Below, piece by piece: positions 1 through 13,779 of a stretch of DNA of 64,000 bases; position 1 is the first letter of the stretch; every line of letters begins with the position of its first letter. The translations under genes and the position numbers were made by a program. Source of the stretch: Epiperipatus broadwayi (lineage: Eukaryota; Onychophora; Udeonychophora; Euonychophora; Peripatidae); NCBI GenBank assembly GCA_028023455.1, contig JAQFVV010013356.1, positions 67,501-131,500 on the forward strand, read 5' to 3'. The notes under the pieces were generated by a model that saw only the letters and a list, made by a program, of their open reading frames with translations, was not told the DNA's origin and made no database searches.

Positions 1-53
1 TTATATATATATATATATATACTGTTATTGGCTATATATATATATATATATAT
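1..53. repeat. Duplicated (TA)n tract
   Basis: Two TA-dinucleotide runs are each followed by the same short word CTGTTATTGG. This is a small tandem duplication at the window edge and may continue to the left. Confidence 0.8.
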
Positions 54-3000
54 ACTGTTATTGGTAAAGAATGAAATGCACTTTTATCCCTTATTCTTTT
101 GCAAATAGATAGATTCATTTTAATATAATAAAAATACTTCTAATTTTAATGCTAATGTAATAAAACGTACAATTTATAACCAAATTAAAAAAGTTTAAAA
201 ATATATACAAAATGAAGCAAAGAGATCAGAATTTTGTTCTCACCCTATTGGTATATGCTAATTTTAATAAAAATATTTTTAATAATGCTTAAATAAAAAA
301 AATTTTTTTAAAAAGTTCTACAATTCAAAATTGCTACATAACTTATTATGATTATCTTTAACTATTTTCACATGGTTGTGGGCATAATTTTATTTTGTAT
401 TATTGTGTATTATTCCAGAGACAAATATCCGTATAAGCTATTATTAATATCTTAGAACAACTGGCATGCCATGTTGGAAAGTAATTGTATAACTTCTTAA
501 AACTGCATGACTTTAATTAAAAAATGTTTCCCTCATGCTTTCATGAGACAGAGCCATGACAGTGCAAGAAAACACCATCAGTACAATAATCTGAATTGGT
601 AGTTATGTATAATATTTAATGACCAATAATAATAAACATATACTTGATTTTATCATTTTCATGAAAACATTTAATAAGTTCATGCTTGACTTTGATATGT
701 TTTATGAAAAAAAAAAAACATTAAGAAAATTCATATAAAATATTATAAATAAAAAAATATTATATGTACATATAATTAGTGAAAAGAACAAATGTTTCCA
801 TTGTTTTTATAGGCCACATGCTACTGGATAATATCGTTTATTGATTAAATCTATGATAATTCAATTGTTTGTAAACGCAGGTTGAGCACACTTCCTAAAA
901 ACAATTATACAAATTTACTGGTATAAAGCTTTTCATAAGATTAAATAAATATAATCCAAAATAAAACGGTAAATAAATTAAAATAGATATTTAAATTTAT
1001 ATATGATCGACTTTATATTTTTATAATTTGTTGAAGCAATGTTTTCATGTAAAGAAATAAAATTATCAGTTCAGAGACATCCATATGTGAATGCTACCAG
1101 CTGTTAATGCAAAAATGGTTACTTATTTTATTCATATAAAATTTTAAATTCCGCATTTTGTCTGAACATTCCTTCTGTTCTTTAGAAAAAAAAGTGTTAT
1201 GCTAAAATATTTTATCGAAAATAAAATAAAAAATAAAATAAGAGAATCTAAAAAGTTGTTTGGCTTGTGACAAAAATAAATTATTATACTGTAAATCAAA
1301 TACTATGCAATATTAAATCATAAATCTCAAGTTTATTATTTAATCATCATTAGAAGAGTATTTTCTCTTCATGTAGTCTACAAAAATATAGTATTAATAT
1401 TGTTTGTTACCATGGTAACAAAAATTATTACATTTTTTATATCTCTACTTTCAGTTATTGTTAGAGATTTAAAAGTTCTATTTTATTTATAGGACAACAA
1501 TAATTGATCTTTTTAATATAATTCATGAAGGCTGTATTCATATAGTAAAACATAATAAATACTTGAAAATATAATTTAAAAAAAAAGGGAAATGTAAAAT
1601 GAAATTTTTCATAAAGAGTAATCCTTTCAAAAACGAAAATAAAATGTTTTAATAAAAGCATATAATAATTTATTATATATACACTATATATGTAATTAAT
1701 ATTAGTATGTTGGGATCAAGAAGAGCTGAAGGTTAGGTGCGATCTTTATTTACACTGCTCTTATTATGAAATAGAGAACAATAGGTATAACTGCTCAGTG
1801 TTGAATTAGATTTTTTAATATTTAATAAAATGAGTGATTTGTAAATTTGAAAGAATTTGTTTGGTTATCTATTTTTCATAGTGTTTCATTAATTATTAAA
1901 AAATATAATGTAGTACAGGGCATTAGTAATTCTACAAGGAGTTATATGGTGCTTAGGTATTTTCTCCATATCATATTAGATCAATGGATTAAGCAGTGGA
2001 AAGATAATCACACCGGTTAATGTAGTTCTTTTGTTATAAAGTGCTAGTATTAAATATTATATATAAAAATCTTGCTGAATTCTATTACAGAGTGTGTGTG
2101 TATATATATATATATATATTGTAACAGGAAGAAAAAAATTAAATGCGAAATGAATTTACTATGTTTGCTAATATACAATTTATAATTAAATAAGGCTGAC
2201 GCTAACATATAAATAAGAACATATACATATCATGCTCTATTTGGGTGTCTATTTGTAATTAATTAAATATAATATTATAGCCCATTTGCAACTATCTTAA
2301 ATATTAATTCTGTCACGTTAATAATAAAATAAATAAATTATCTCATTTCTCAACACATAAAATAACAAAATGAAAATTAAAACAGTCATCATTAAAGATT
2401 TAAAATATTTCGATATTGGGAAGTCATTTGACCAATAAAATATATTAGCCATTGTCATCAAATAAAATAATACTGTGAAATCCCTGGAGTGCATTACGCT
2501 TATCTCCAATAATAAGTTCTTTTAACAAAGAATCCTTCTCATAAATTTATCTTTCATAAACTTATAGGCACTTCTCAAAATTATCCTATGTTAAACTGGG
2601 ATTTAAATATAACACTCACTAGCATTTATATATGTTTATAGTTATTTATTCCAAGTACTTTTATAGTTAAAACTAGGATTCAATAATACCAGTGATGATG
2701 ACTGATCATAACGCATCTCACCACGTGATATTCAACTTTTTTAGACCCCTATTTACTAAACATATTAATTATGTCAAATATTAGATTTAATGATTATAAT
2801 TTATTCAATGATGATTGTGATCATAACTCATGTACAGTACTATGTTTAAACGGTGTTTTAATCAGTAATATGATATCCATCTCTAATGAGGATGATCAAA
2901 ACTCATGAGCAGAACATAATTTTAGCTTTCTATTATTAACCTATAAATGTTTTAAAAAAAATAAAAAAACTTGGTTAGATGTCAAGTTCCTTAAAAGTAA

Positions 3001-4780
3001 ATCAATATTCTATCTTGCTTAATATTTAATTAACAAACATTTACGAGTGGCTGCTTAACATTTGCAGAACCAACATTTACGAATGATGATGATCAATTAA
3101 AATGATAGAATCAAGACAAGAAAAATACAATATTTTTTAATAATAACTCGAAACCAATTAAGATATATAATTATATTTATTAATACTATTCTTCTTTCTT
3201 TTTTTTAAATCAAATTAATAACTGTACAATTGACTTTATTAAATATATATAATTAAACAAAATATTTTATTACAATATGCGTAACTCAATAATTTCACGT
3301 AGCTGCTTTTTCTTTATCACTACATATTTTTAAAATAAGTTAGCTTGAAATGACATTTGAAAAAAACCACTTCATTGAATGCTTACTTAAGACTTTCCTT
3401 ACTCATTATAGATCATAAAAATAAATTTCATATGTAATTTGTGTGTTTTATTTTACTTTCATTCAAATGTGAAGCCCTGCTCTTCAATTTACTACATTTA
3501 AATTAACTATGTAAAACCTATTCTCCTAACGTGTTTGTATAAGCAGTTATACACGCACACATTCTGTGATATGTCGACATATATATATATATTTAAAATG
3601 TATACCCCTATATGATGGATTCATACATAAATCATATATAAAAATATTATTGCAACCCTGAGTAACAAAATAAATGATATCCAGTTTAATATGCGAAAAA
3701 TAAATAATTAAAAAAAAGAAACATTATGAGGCATATATAGCTGGGTTGCTTATTATCACAATCAACAAAGAACAATTAAAAAAACATTTTAGTATTACAA
3801 TATATAATAATAATAATAATAAAAATCAAAATAATGAAAAAAAAAACTATGTTTAATGAATTTAAACTGTGTGTGTATTTCCATGTATTATGAAGAATAA
3901 CATAATCAATGAACAAACTGTTAATGTTTTCTGTATCAAACGAAAAAAAATGCTTTGACTTTATAAATTAAAGTTTACTTTTAATAAGTAAGAATAAAAG
4001 ATTTGTTAATGAAAGTTCAAAGTTATCCAACTATTTTCACTTCTTATGAATGTCTCAGGTTTGAATTTTCAGACCGCTTGCCTCACTGTATAGCTTCAAC
4101 AGGTTGATTTGCTTATTTTCACCATTTTAAAAGAAAAGTTCTTGTTGATACTTTTAGATAAATATGAATTGGTTGACTTGTTTGTTTCTACAATTAAAAA
4201 AATCATTGTAGACACTTTATATAAATGTGAGGAAAACTCTAAAAAAATTGATTTATAGATTAATCAAACTTGGCTATATATATGGCTTTCATACATCTTT
4301 TTCCTTTTCTTTTTTCTCCTTTTTTCAAAGATGATGATCAGATGACATCTGTGGCTGGTTTTAAATTTGGCCATTCTTTTGATTACTATTGACCAGTATA
4401 TGAGTCCATAGTAGATTAGTGATTTAACCCATTATGTCAGATTTCAAGGAGCAGAAACAGTGAGTTTTCGCAAGGCAAATTCATTGTATCACACAGCCCA
4501 AAAATACATCTTAATACCATTTTGCAGAATTTTCAATAACTTCATCCAAGAAATTCAATTTTTTTCCATTTCTTTATACCAATCCTACTGTGAGCTGCTT
4601 TATATATATATGCACATCTTCATGTATATTTACTTGAAAACAAGAGTCATTTTTCTTCTTTAAATTTTTAAAGAGAGAAATAAAAAAAAATCAAACAACT
4701 CCTTCTGAGTTTAAAAAAAAAACTTTAACTTTAGCTGCTCATTTCTTTTAGTTTAAAAGAATTGCATATTTGTAATATTA
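54..4780. other. AT-rich intergenic DNA, no gene seen
   Basis: I see no coding segment, RNA gene or full transposon here. Open frames are short and low-complexity, with Phe, Ile, Tyr, Asn and Lys only. Short (TA)n and (GT)n tracts occur near 2,090-2,120 and 3,575-3,590, and a short (AAT)n run near 3,805-3,825. It could be intronic or intergenic. Confidence 0.6.
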
Positions 4781-4784
4781 TTAA

Positions 4785-5552
4785 CCCTTTTTCAGCCTCT
4801 TACGAGGCCTCTCATCGCCATTTGATGTTACTCTAACTCTGCTAGTTCTTATGCTAGAATATTTGTTTGACAGGTATTGATTAGGTTTTTAAAGGTTCTG
4901 TAAGATGGTGCCCTCTTCCGAATTATTTTACAAGTAAAAAATCAAAAAAACCACATTAAAACCTAAACAAAGAAAGAACATTGTCAGTGATTGGTTGTCA
5001 GCAAGCTCTCATCCGAAAAAGACATTCTGATTGGCTGGAAAGAACAAAGAAACTGCCTGATCAAAGAAAATAAAGAAAAACGCTGAGATTTTCATTTCGA
5101 ATGTGATTTAAGTATTTAAAAAAGTATAATTTGAGAAATTAAAATAATTTTTAAAAAATAAACTAAAAAAACAAAATTATTTTCGAAAAATATTGAAGAT
5201 TTTAGTAAAAATATTTAAGATTTAGCAAAAAGAAATCTTTACTTTTCAATAACGTAACATTGAAAAAAAGCGTTTGCGTCAGCACTTTTTTGTTTAGACA
5301 TTCGCTTTATATTTGCCGAAATTGAATATATTTTATAATAAATAAATAGCAATTTATTTTTGAAAGAACTTTCGTTCTCTTTCATAACCTGAAAAATTAG
5401 TAATATACTTTTTATAAACGTATCTGAGTTGAATTTAATATTATAGGCGAATATGTTTTAACAATAGGCTTTGTCTTCAGTTTGTGAGTTGGCCAATTAA
5501 AAGATTTGATTTTTACCTCATACAACCAATAATATAATTAGTGGTTTAAGGG
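4785..5552. mobile_element. TTAA-flanked non-autonomous DNA element (piggyBac-like MITE candidate)
   Basis: The 768-bp segment is bounded by TTAA on both sides (4,781-4,784 and 5,553-5,556). Its ends read CCCTTTTTCAGC on the left and, inverted, CCCTTAAACCAC on the right. TTAA target duplication with CCCTT-type ends is the established signature of piggyBac elements. No transposase frame is present, so it would be non-autonomous. The terminal inverted repeat is only about five perfect bases, so chance is possible in such AT-rich DNA. Confidence 0.42.
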
Positions 5553-5556
5553 TTAA

Positions 5557-6337
<781 letters not shown>

Positions 6338-6448
6338 ACGCACATGTAAATCTCTATATAAAAGAAATTTTTTTTAATTAAAGAATATATATATATATGT
6401 GTGGGAATGAAAACATATATGTATGTACAATATATATATATATATATA

Positions 6449-7602
6449 TATAAAACAAAAACAAGTTTTATATACGTAAACTTGCCATCACTTGTATTTA
6501 TGATCAATAGATGGAGCTTTACCAAGACCTCCAAACAAGCGTATTTTTGTTTACATAAACATCAGAGTCAGAATTCACTGTCTCTTTCATTGGCTCCACC
6601 CTCAGATCAGCTGATTTCAAGCTGATTTGCTATCATCAGTGAAGGATAGGAGTTAGAAACTAGACCTAAACACTAACTCCAAGCGTTTATGCAACAAGTT
6701 TCTATCAGTTTGCAAGCATGAATCTTTTAGACATGTAAATGTCTTCAAACTCAGCTTATCAAGCCATATAGCTATATGGGTCTGATATCAGTTCAGTTTC
6801 ACCACATAGTCAAAGCTTCTGCAATATATATCATTGCAAGAAACTTCAATGGTACATTTATGAAAAACAAAAACAAGTTTTATATACGTAAACTTGCCAT
6901 CGCTTGTATTTATGATCAATAGATGGAGCTTTACCAAGACCTCCGAACAAGTGTATTTTTGTTTACATAAATGTCAGAGTCAGAATTCTCTGTCTCTTTC
7001 ATTGCATAAATGCTTGGCGTTAGTGTTTAGGTCTAGTTTCTAACTCCTATCCTTCACTGATGATAGCAAATCAGCTTGAAATCAGCTGATCTGAGGGTGG
7101 GGCCAATGAAAGAGACAGTGAATTCTGACTCTGATGTTTATGTAAACAAAAATACACTTGTTTGGAGGTCTTGGTAAAGCTCCATCTATTGATCATAAAT
7201 ACAAGTGATGGCAAGTTTACATATATAAAACTTATTTTTGTTTTTCATAAATGTACCTTTGAAGTTTCTTGCAATGATATATATTGCAGAAGCTTTGACT
7301 ATGTGGTGAAACTGAACTGATATCAGACCCATATAGCTATCTGACTTGATAAGCTGAGTTTGAAGACATTTATGCATCTAAAAGATTCATGCTTGCAAAC
7401 TGATAGATACTTGTTGCATAAACGCTTGGAGTTAGTGTTTAGGTCTAGTTTCTAACTCCTATCCTTCACTGATGACAGCAAATCAGCTTGAAATCAGCTG
7501 ATCTGAGGGTGGAGCCAATGAAAGAGACAGTGAATTCTGACTCTGACATTTATGTAAACAAAAATATGCTTGTTTGGAGGTCTTGGTAAAGCTCCATCTA
7601 TT
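6449..7602. repeat. Palindromic array of foldback repeat, subfamily A
   Basis: A plus-oriented unit runs from about 6,449 to 6,862, followed by a second plus partial to about 6,999. From about 7,003 the same sequence returns inverted: a partial minus copy to about 7,250, then a near-complete minus copy to 7,602. Landmarks are GATGGAGCTTTACCAAGAC and CTATATGGGTCTGATATCAG. The array ends directly in an (AT)n tract at 7,603. No protein is encoded; frames inside it are by-products of the repeat. It is homologous to the arrays at 9,371, 18,283, 35,086, 48,156 and 55,901. Confidence 0.85.
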
Positions 7603-7756
7603 ATATATATATATATATATATATATATTTTCTTCAACAAATTATATATATATATGATATATTAAAACCTAAAAATTCCATCTATTAAATTATATATTAA
7701 AAACTACACATTTTATTTCTTTAACAAAAAAACTAAAAATTAATATACATGACCTT

Positions 7757-8175
7757 CTAATCAGTTTTGATGTTACTTCTTTACTTACAAATGTTCCAGT
7801 TTCTGAAGCTTTAAATATCACTTCTAAACAGTCAAATTTACCAGACCATATTATTAAATTAACTAAACATTGCCTTTCAAATATTTATTTTGTGTATAGT
7901 GAACAATGTTATAAACAGATGTTTAGTATTCTGATGGGCTCACAAATCTCAGAGATAGTAGCTGATTTATTCATGGAATATTTAGAAATTTGTGCTTGAG
8001 AATCAGCACCTTTAAAACCTCTTGTTTGGCTCAGATATATAGATGATACATTTATCATCTGGCAACATAGTAAAGACAAATACGAAATTGTCACACATAT
8101 AAACAATAGGTATCCTAAAATTAAATTTACAATGGAAACAGAAACTGATAGGAAACTTTTTTTAAGTACTTGGCA
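7757..8175 (+). pseudogene. Penelope-like element reverse transcriptase, decayed
   Basis: Translation from about 7,763 gives the typical Penelope-like RT order. SFDVTSLLTNVPVSEAL comes first, then MGSQISEIVADLFMEYLE, then the catalytic stretch RYIDDTFIIW (about 8,030-8,060), then KIKFTMETE. The Y-x-D-D catalytic pair is intact. A TGA at about 7,998 interrupts the frame and the reading is lost after about 8,175. The element is therefore a dead fragment with no upstream part. In this family the RT copies the element RNA at a nick made by its own endonuclease, which fits the GIY-YIG remnant downstream. Family assignment is from motif order, not a search. Confidence 0.8.
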
Positions 8176-8600
8176 TCAAGAAAAAGAATAATCTTTTAAA
8201 TAGAGGGATTTGAAGTTAGGAATTTCTAGCCTATATTCATTAGCCTATATTCATTATGCACTCCATCTCAAACATCTGATACACATGACCACACACATGT
8301 GAAATAGATAAATGATCCTTAATGTATTTTGTGTAGAACCAACAATCATCAGTGGGCCAGATAATAATCTCCCACACATATATACAATCACTGTTTGGCT
8401 TATATCCTAAGTTCAAATCCCTCTGTCTATTATAGTAAAAATTCAGTATACTGAATGAATAGGTTAATAATCTTTTAACTTTTTCAATTTTCATTAAAAT
8501 CTACATATGTGGACAAATATCTACAATTTTCCTCATATCATCATCTAGCACAAATCTTTTCTGTAGCAAAAGCTCCTTACATTAGAGCTATTCACCTTTT
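8176..8600. other. Non-homologous segment inside the Penelope-like remnant
   Basis: Between the RT and endonuclease remnants is a segment with no recognisable PLE coding. It starts near a 14-bp tandem duplication (AGCCTATATTCATT twice, about 8,229-8,257). It contains a tRNA T-arm-like word, AAGTTCAAATCCC, near 8,410. It may be a SINE-type insertion, but I do not see a convincing box A. Confidence 0.35.
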
Positions 8601-8734
8601 TTTTAGATAAATCAAATCTAGAAAATGAAATAAATCATATAAGTAATGTCTTATTAGCTAATGGCTATAATAATAAAATAATACACAGCCTTAATTCATG
8701 CCCTAAATAATCAGAATAAGATGCAAAAAAAGAA

Positions 8735-9115
8735 ACAACAATTAGAGTTTGTATTCCTTATATAAAAGAAACTAAAGACAATATTGGATGTGTTTTAAAA
8801 CATTGCAATACAGCATATACTACTTATCAAAAAATTTAATAGTATTCTATTTAAGGCTAAAGACTCAATTCCTCTTGAGCTGCATGGAGTTTATAAAATT
8901 TCATGGAGCATTTGTAAATGTTTTTATATAGGTATGAATAATTGTCACATCAATGTTAGAAGAGATGAACATATTAATGCAGTTAAGAAACACAATCATT
9001 AGCTCTACCTCTTTATGTTATAAATGCAGGTCATAGTATTGATATTTCTAATATGAAAATACTATCCAAATGTGACACTTTCTAACAATGTCAGATCAGA
9101 AAAGCTATTGGGATT
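8735..9115 (+). pseudogene. Penelope-like element C-terminal GIY-YIG endonuclease, decayed
   Basis: Broken frames give VCIPYIKETKDNIGCVLK near 8,748. Further on they give LHGVYKISWSICKCFYIG (about 8,880-8,935), followed by RRDEHINAVKKHNH. GVYKI..C..C..YIG followed by a basic R-x-x-E/DEH stretch is the GIY-YIG endonuclease module at the C-terminus of Penelope-like elements, used to nick the target. Several stops and at least one frame change show it is dead. Its order and orientation relative to the RT remnant support a single element. Confidence 0.7.
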
Positions 9116-9370
9116 TTTATAAGGTCAGATTATATCAGCAAATTGCCTTCTATTTGGAAGAATTTTTTAAAACTCATTAATTTAAATAACTTTTTATATT
9201 TATTATTTGTGCTTTATATTAATAGAAAGTTTATTATTGTTGTATGTCAATGTTTATAATGACTACAATTATTTTCATAATACTTATTAATCAGCTAATA
9301 ACCAGTGCGACCTGATCAAAATATTGGCATGTATATATATTTATACAATAAATTATACATGGATATACCC

Positions 9371-9862
9371 AGATAACATGGAGCTTATCACTAGCTCCAA
9401 ACAAGCTTTAATAATAAGTGCCAACAGAGAAAGAATTCAAAATCTCTATTGTACTATCTTCATCTCCAGACCAATTAGTTTCGAGCTTAATGGGTCACCT
9501 CAGGGAAGAGTTAGGATTTCAGAATCTAAATCTAAAACTCCAATTCAGAGCACTTATTTAATACGTTACTATCAGTTTGAAAACTCAAAATTTTCAGAAA
9601 ATGTACATTTCTTCAAATCTAGCTTTACAGACCAGATAGCTATGTGGGTCTGAACTCAGTTCAGTTTTACTATATATTAATAGCTAAAGCCTTCAAGGGT
9701 ACACTTATAATAATTAATAAAACAAGTCACTGAGGTGAGTCATTAAGCTCAAAACCAATTCGTCTGGAGATGAGGATAGTATGATAGAGATTTTGAATTC
9801 TTTCTCTGTTGGCACTTATTATTAAAGCTTATTTGGAGCTAGTGGTAAGCTCCATCTAGTGC
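9371..9862. repeat. Palindromic foldback repeat, subfamily B
   Basis: The outer arms (about 9,371-9,500 and 9,735-9,862) are inverted copies, sharing GGAGCTTATCACTAGCTCC-type ends and the word AGAAAGAATTCAAAATCTC. The middle holds the family core GTGGGTCTGAACTCAGTTC near 9,645-9,665 in one orientation only. The 109-residue open frame across it is a by-product, not a gene. Confidence 0.8.
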
Positions 9863-10924
9863 ACATTTTAGCACAAGCTTAAAGGCAAGTTGCACTATTT
9901 GTGACTTGTTTATCCATCCAACATGAGCCGGAACTCACAAAATGTAGTTCAAATCCAGTCCATCCCAAGATTTAGGTCAGGGACTAACCTGGATTCAAAC
10001 CCACTCCATAAGCTCCAGATCAAACATCTAATGAATAACATAATAGTGATGGCACATGAGAATTAATTTTAATCCGGCCGACTAGCAAAGCTGAGCAAAA
10101 CAATGAGACATCTATAATACTATGACTAAACTAAAATATATGTAAGCAGGCTTTACTTTTGGAAGTGGAGAAAAGAAGGAATTCGAACTACTCAAATAAG
10201 TTAGACAATAAAATATATTTTAATATATTAACAAATTATTATACATTTATAAATAAATTATAGACATTAGTGTGTGTGTGTGAATGAGCAAGTGGTAGAT
10301 GATTACATAGTGTCATTCATGCTATTATTTCTCATATGCTCTTTATTAGCTAAATAATATGTTACAAATAAACACACATCTTTGGTGGGTCTAATATTAA
10401 GATGCCAATCAGTTAATAAAAGGAATTATATAATATTGCTATTAACACTTTGGATTACGGTTCTGAAACATGGTGACTAGCATTATTTCAGGGAGTGTTC
10501 TGGGATTCATTACAGATATGAGATAAATTATTTTTATACCATTACGGTCGTGAAAATAAATAAAATACATTTGTAAACATTTGATTATATTTGAAAATGA
10601 CATTTGATTAGATGACAAAATATTTAATGAAAAATTATTTTAACAATAGTAAGGCGAACGCTTTATTTTCCCTAAGGCATATAGATACTCTTAAATATAG
10701 ATATATAAATTATGATGGTGAGATTGTATATGATTGAAATAAACTTAATTAATTAAATAGAAGTAATTGGCATTTATATATATCTTTTAAGCAAAGCTTA
10801 ATTTTAATATTAGATCATTAAAACTGGGCCATGAAGCAAAAGAAATAATAATAATATGAAGAAGTTTGTGGTGCTGACATAATAGCCTAAAAATAACTAA
10901 GAGGAAAAGGTCATGCTTCTGGAT

Positions 10925-11118
10925 GAAAAACGAAATGGATGGGCATAGTGTGTGACAAATTTAGGGATCACCAACAGAAGCCTGTTTATATGAAGAAATG
11001 GATGGGCATAGCATGTGCCAGACTTAGGGGTCACCACCAGTGGCCTTTTTATATGAAGAAAGAATATGCATAGCATGTGCCAAACTTACGGGATCACCAC
11101 CAGAGGCATTTTATATAG
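10925..11118. repeat. Three-copy ~63-bp tandem repeat
   Basis: Three imperfect units repeat the pattern GGGCATAG..TGTG..A..TTAGGG.TCACCACCAG..GCC. Unit starts are near 10,930, 10,993 and 11,056. The copies differ by several substitutions, so the array is not recent. Confidence 0.8.
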
Positions 11119-12799
11119 AATAAATGTGGTTCCAGATAGCTCAACTATCTATGGAATGAGAGATGAAAAGAAATCTATGGGTTCAAACTTGTTGTAACCC
11201 CCAGATTAAGAAGCACATATATATAAAACATGAAGATTGGCCAAATGTCAGAAATGCAGTAATGATACATGTCTCTAACAATGTTGAATAAATTTTACTG
11301 CTTTAAAATAAATTACCCTTGTTTGAATACTATAATACGCCATGCAATTATAATACATATATAGAGAGAATATTTAGATTTCATTTACTTAAAATATACT
11401 TGAAGATTTTATATAGCAAAAGAAACATTAAGATATAGATTTCAAATTAATAAAATATACTTTAAGATTTGATTAAGTAAAAGAGACATTAAGATTCACC
11501 CCCTTCCCTTTCCCACTATTTAAAACAATTCAATTCCACCTTCGTGATTTTTATAATAACTGAAATATTTAAATACAAGATTTGAAATTTTAAAAGTATG
11601 AAAAATGAAGTAAGATTAGCAGTTATATATAGAAAACAAATTATAAGTCACTTTCAGAATTTAATAAATAATTATAAAATAAATGTTTTAGAGCGTTAAT
11701 TAGCTTGAGTTCTGGATTTTCAGAGTTAAACAAATCAATTTTTATATTAAAAACGAACCTAAAATGTTGATTCATAAAACAATCTGGCAAATGTATTAAT
11801 TTACAATGCATTGTATATGTATATTTTAAGGGGACATTAATAACCTTTGTATGAAGGTTTAGAAGAAGAAAAATGACAGAAAAGATTTTTAGAAATTAAG
11901 CTTGCCAGGTTGTGAGATTGACATTTTAATAATAGCAAGCAGATATATAAATCGAATAATAAATACATATAAATAAATGACCGCACCAAAGTTAAAGAAA
12001 GTTAAAAGCATATGAGATAGGATTAGATATAAAGAAATCATTTGAGAGCAAATTTACATTCACAGATTTATATAAAAAGCAAAGTTAAATAATACATGAG
12101 AAATCTTGATTAGTAGAATTTGAGATTAATTAATTAATCTAGATTTAGTTTCAATGGTGGCGGTTTGGAAATAATTTACCTTGCAATTTTAAGAGTCCAA
12201 TTTAGTAGTTGCACGTGCATGGCAATTGAAATGCAAGTACTTCAGTGGCAGAAAACTTGTATTAGCATTCTAAAGTTCTTTTTAGACCTTTCTTTATTTC
12301 AGGGCAGCAGGATATTACGGTAGTGGCCAATGATGACCCATAGGGCCAATGAAGAGTGGTGGATTTACTGCTACATTATTTTTTAGTTTCACTGCAATGT
12401 TAACAATCATTTTCACTAGAGTAGCTAATCTAATCTCTGATTCAAAATTCAGTCATTTTATACTTTTTTTTATCAGCAGTTTTTGAAGATGCAATAGTAA
12501 GATAACGTCCAAAAATAAATTCAAATCTATTTCCAGATTAGAAATAGATTTGACAACATGTTTTATACAAAAGAAAATCTTTAATCTACTTAATCCCATT
12601 TATTTTAAGTAAAACTTTAATTAAAAAAATACCTCCCTTTAATTATTTTTGGTCAATTAACAACAGTCCCATCTTCCATATTGGATTTTATAGAAATATA
12701 CAGTTTAATAGAAAAACAAGCAATTTAAAAAGAAAAAGCTAAAAGTGACATATAATAAATATTTAGAAATATATCAATATTTTGTTAGTAAGTTTTGCT

Positions 12800-12899
<100 letters not shown>

Positions 12900-13578
12900 A
12901 GCCGCATCTATACTACTTTAATAAAAAAAAGAACTAATAATTAATAAAAAGAATTAATAATAATTTTAAAACATGTTATTGAAACATTGAATTTTATAAT
13001 TTAGGCACCCATCTCAAATATATACATGAAATATATATACACGACAAAAGGAGCAGGATGGGAAATAGGGATTTAAACACAGGTTAGTAGGTAGAAACAT
13101 GAAGCACAATCTTAAGCATATGCATCATAAGTGTCAACAGGTAAGTAATTGTCATATGTAAAATACATACAATAGTCTTTATGCCTAAATAAAACAATAG
13201 AAAATTACAGTCTGTTGTCAAGTGAATGCTATAATGATGTAGTAAATAGATATATTGGAATTTATTTATTAACTGATTCCAATCTTTCATTAACATTATT
13301 TTGCTGTTTATTTAAGCATGAGAAATATGGTAATGTGATATATATATATATATATTCAGTTGATGTGTTATATATATATATATATATTCAGTTGATGTGT
13401 TAGTATGGTGCCATTGCTGTAGATTGTTTTTTTTATGGCAAAAATTCCCATAACTCAACCTGGTATGAATATATATAATGTATGAAAACCACTAATCAAC
13501 TTTGCTTTTAGGAAAAAGTAGAAGAATCAGGAGGAAACACATAGATAAATATATGAAATTACTACAGACTGTTGCCTT

Positions 13579-13665
13579 TGGCAGGATAGCTCAGTTGGTT
13601 AGAGCATTATTTTAAAATTCAATACTCAAGAATCTAAGAACACAGGTTCATATCCCATGCTAGTA
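13579..13665 (+). mobile_element. tRNA-derived SINE head
   Basis: A tRNA-like segment has a good internal promoter box A, TAGCTCAGTTGG (13,587-13,598). A box B-like word, GGTTCATATCC (13,645-13,655), follows at tRNA-like spacing. The acceptor stem does not pair well and the anticodon arm is eroded, so this is a SINE head rather than a working tRNA. The body probably continues some 100 bp downstream, but I cannot place its end. tRNA-derived SINEs of this kind are common in cephalopods. Confidence 0.65.
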
Positions 13666-13779
13666 CTATCACTGGTCAGGACAACAACACATGAAGAAGA
13701 GGGAAGAATAATACATCTTGGAAATGTTGTGCATATACTAACCTGTTTGATATGCTATTACTAACAGTTGAATATATTT

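Noticed and set aside
9324-9653. 109-codon open frame
   Set aside because: It lies across the subfamily-B foldback repeat; related repeats are open in different frames, so it is a by-product.
12290-12345. TTTATTTCAG followed by a GC-richer stretch resembling an exon start
   Set aside because: All three frames close within a few codons.
13579-13665. Functional tRNA gene
   Set aside because: Box A and box B are present, but the acceptor and anticodon stems do not pair, and box B deviates. A SINE head is the better reading.
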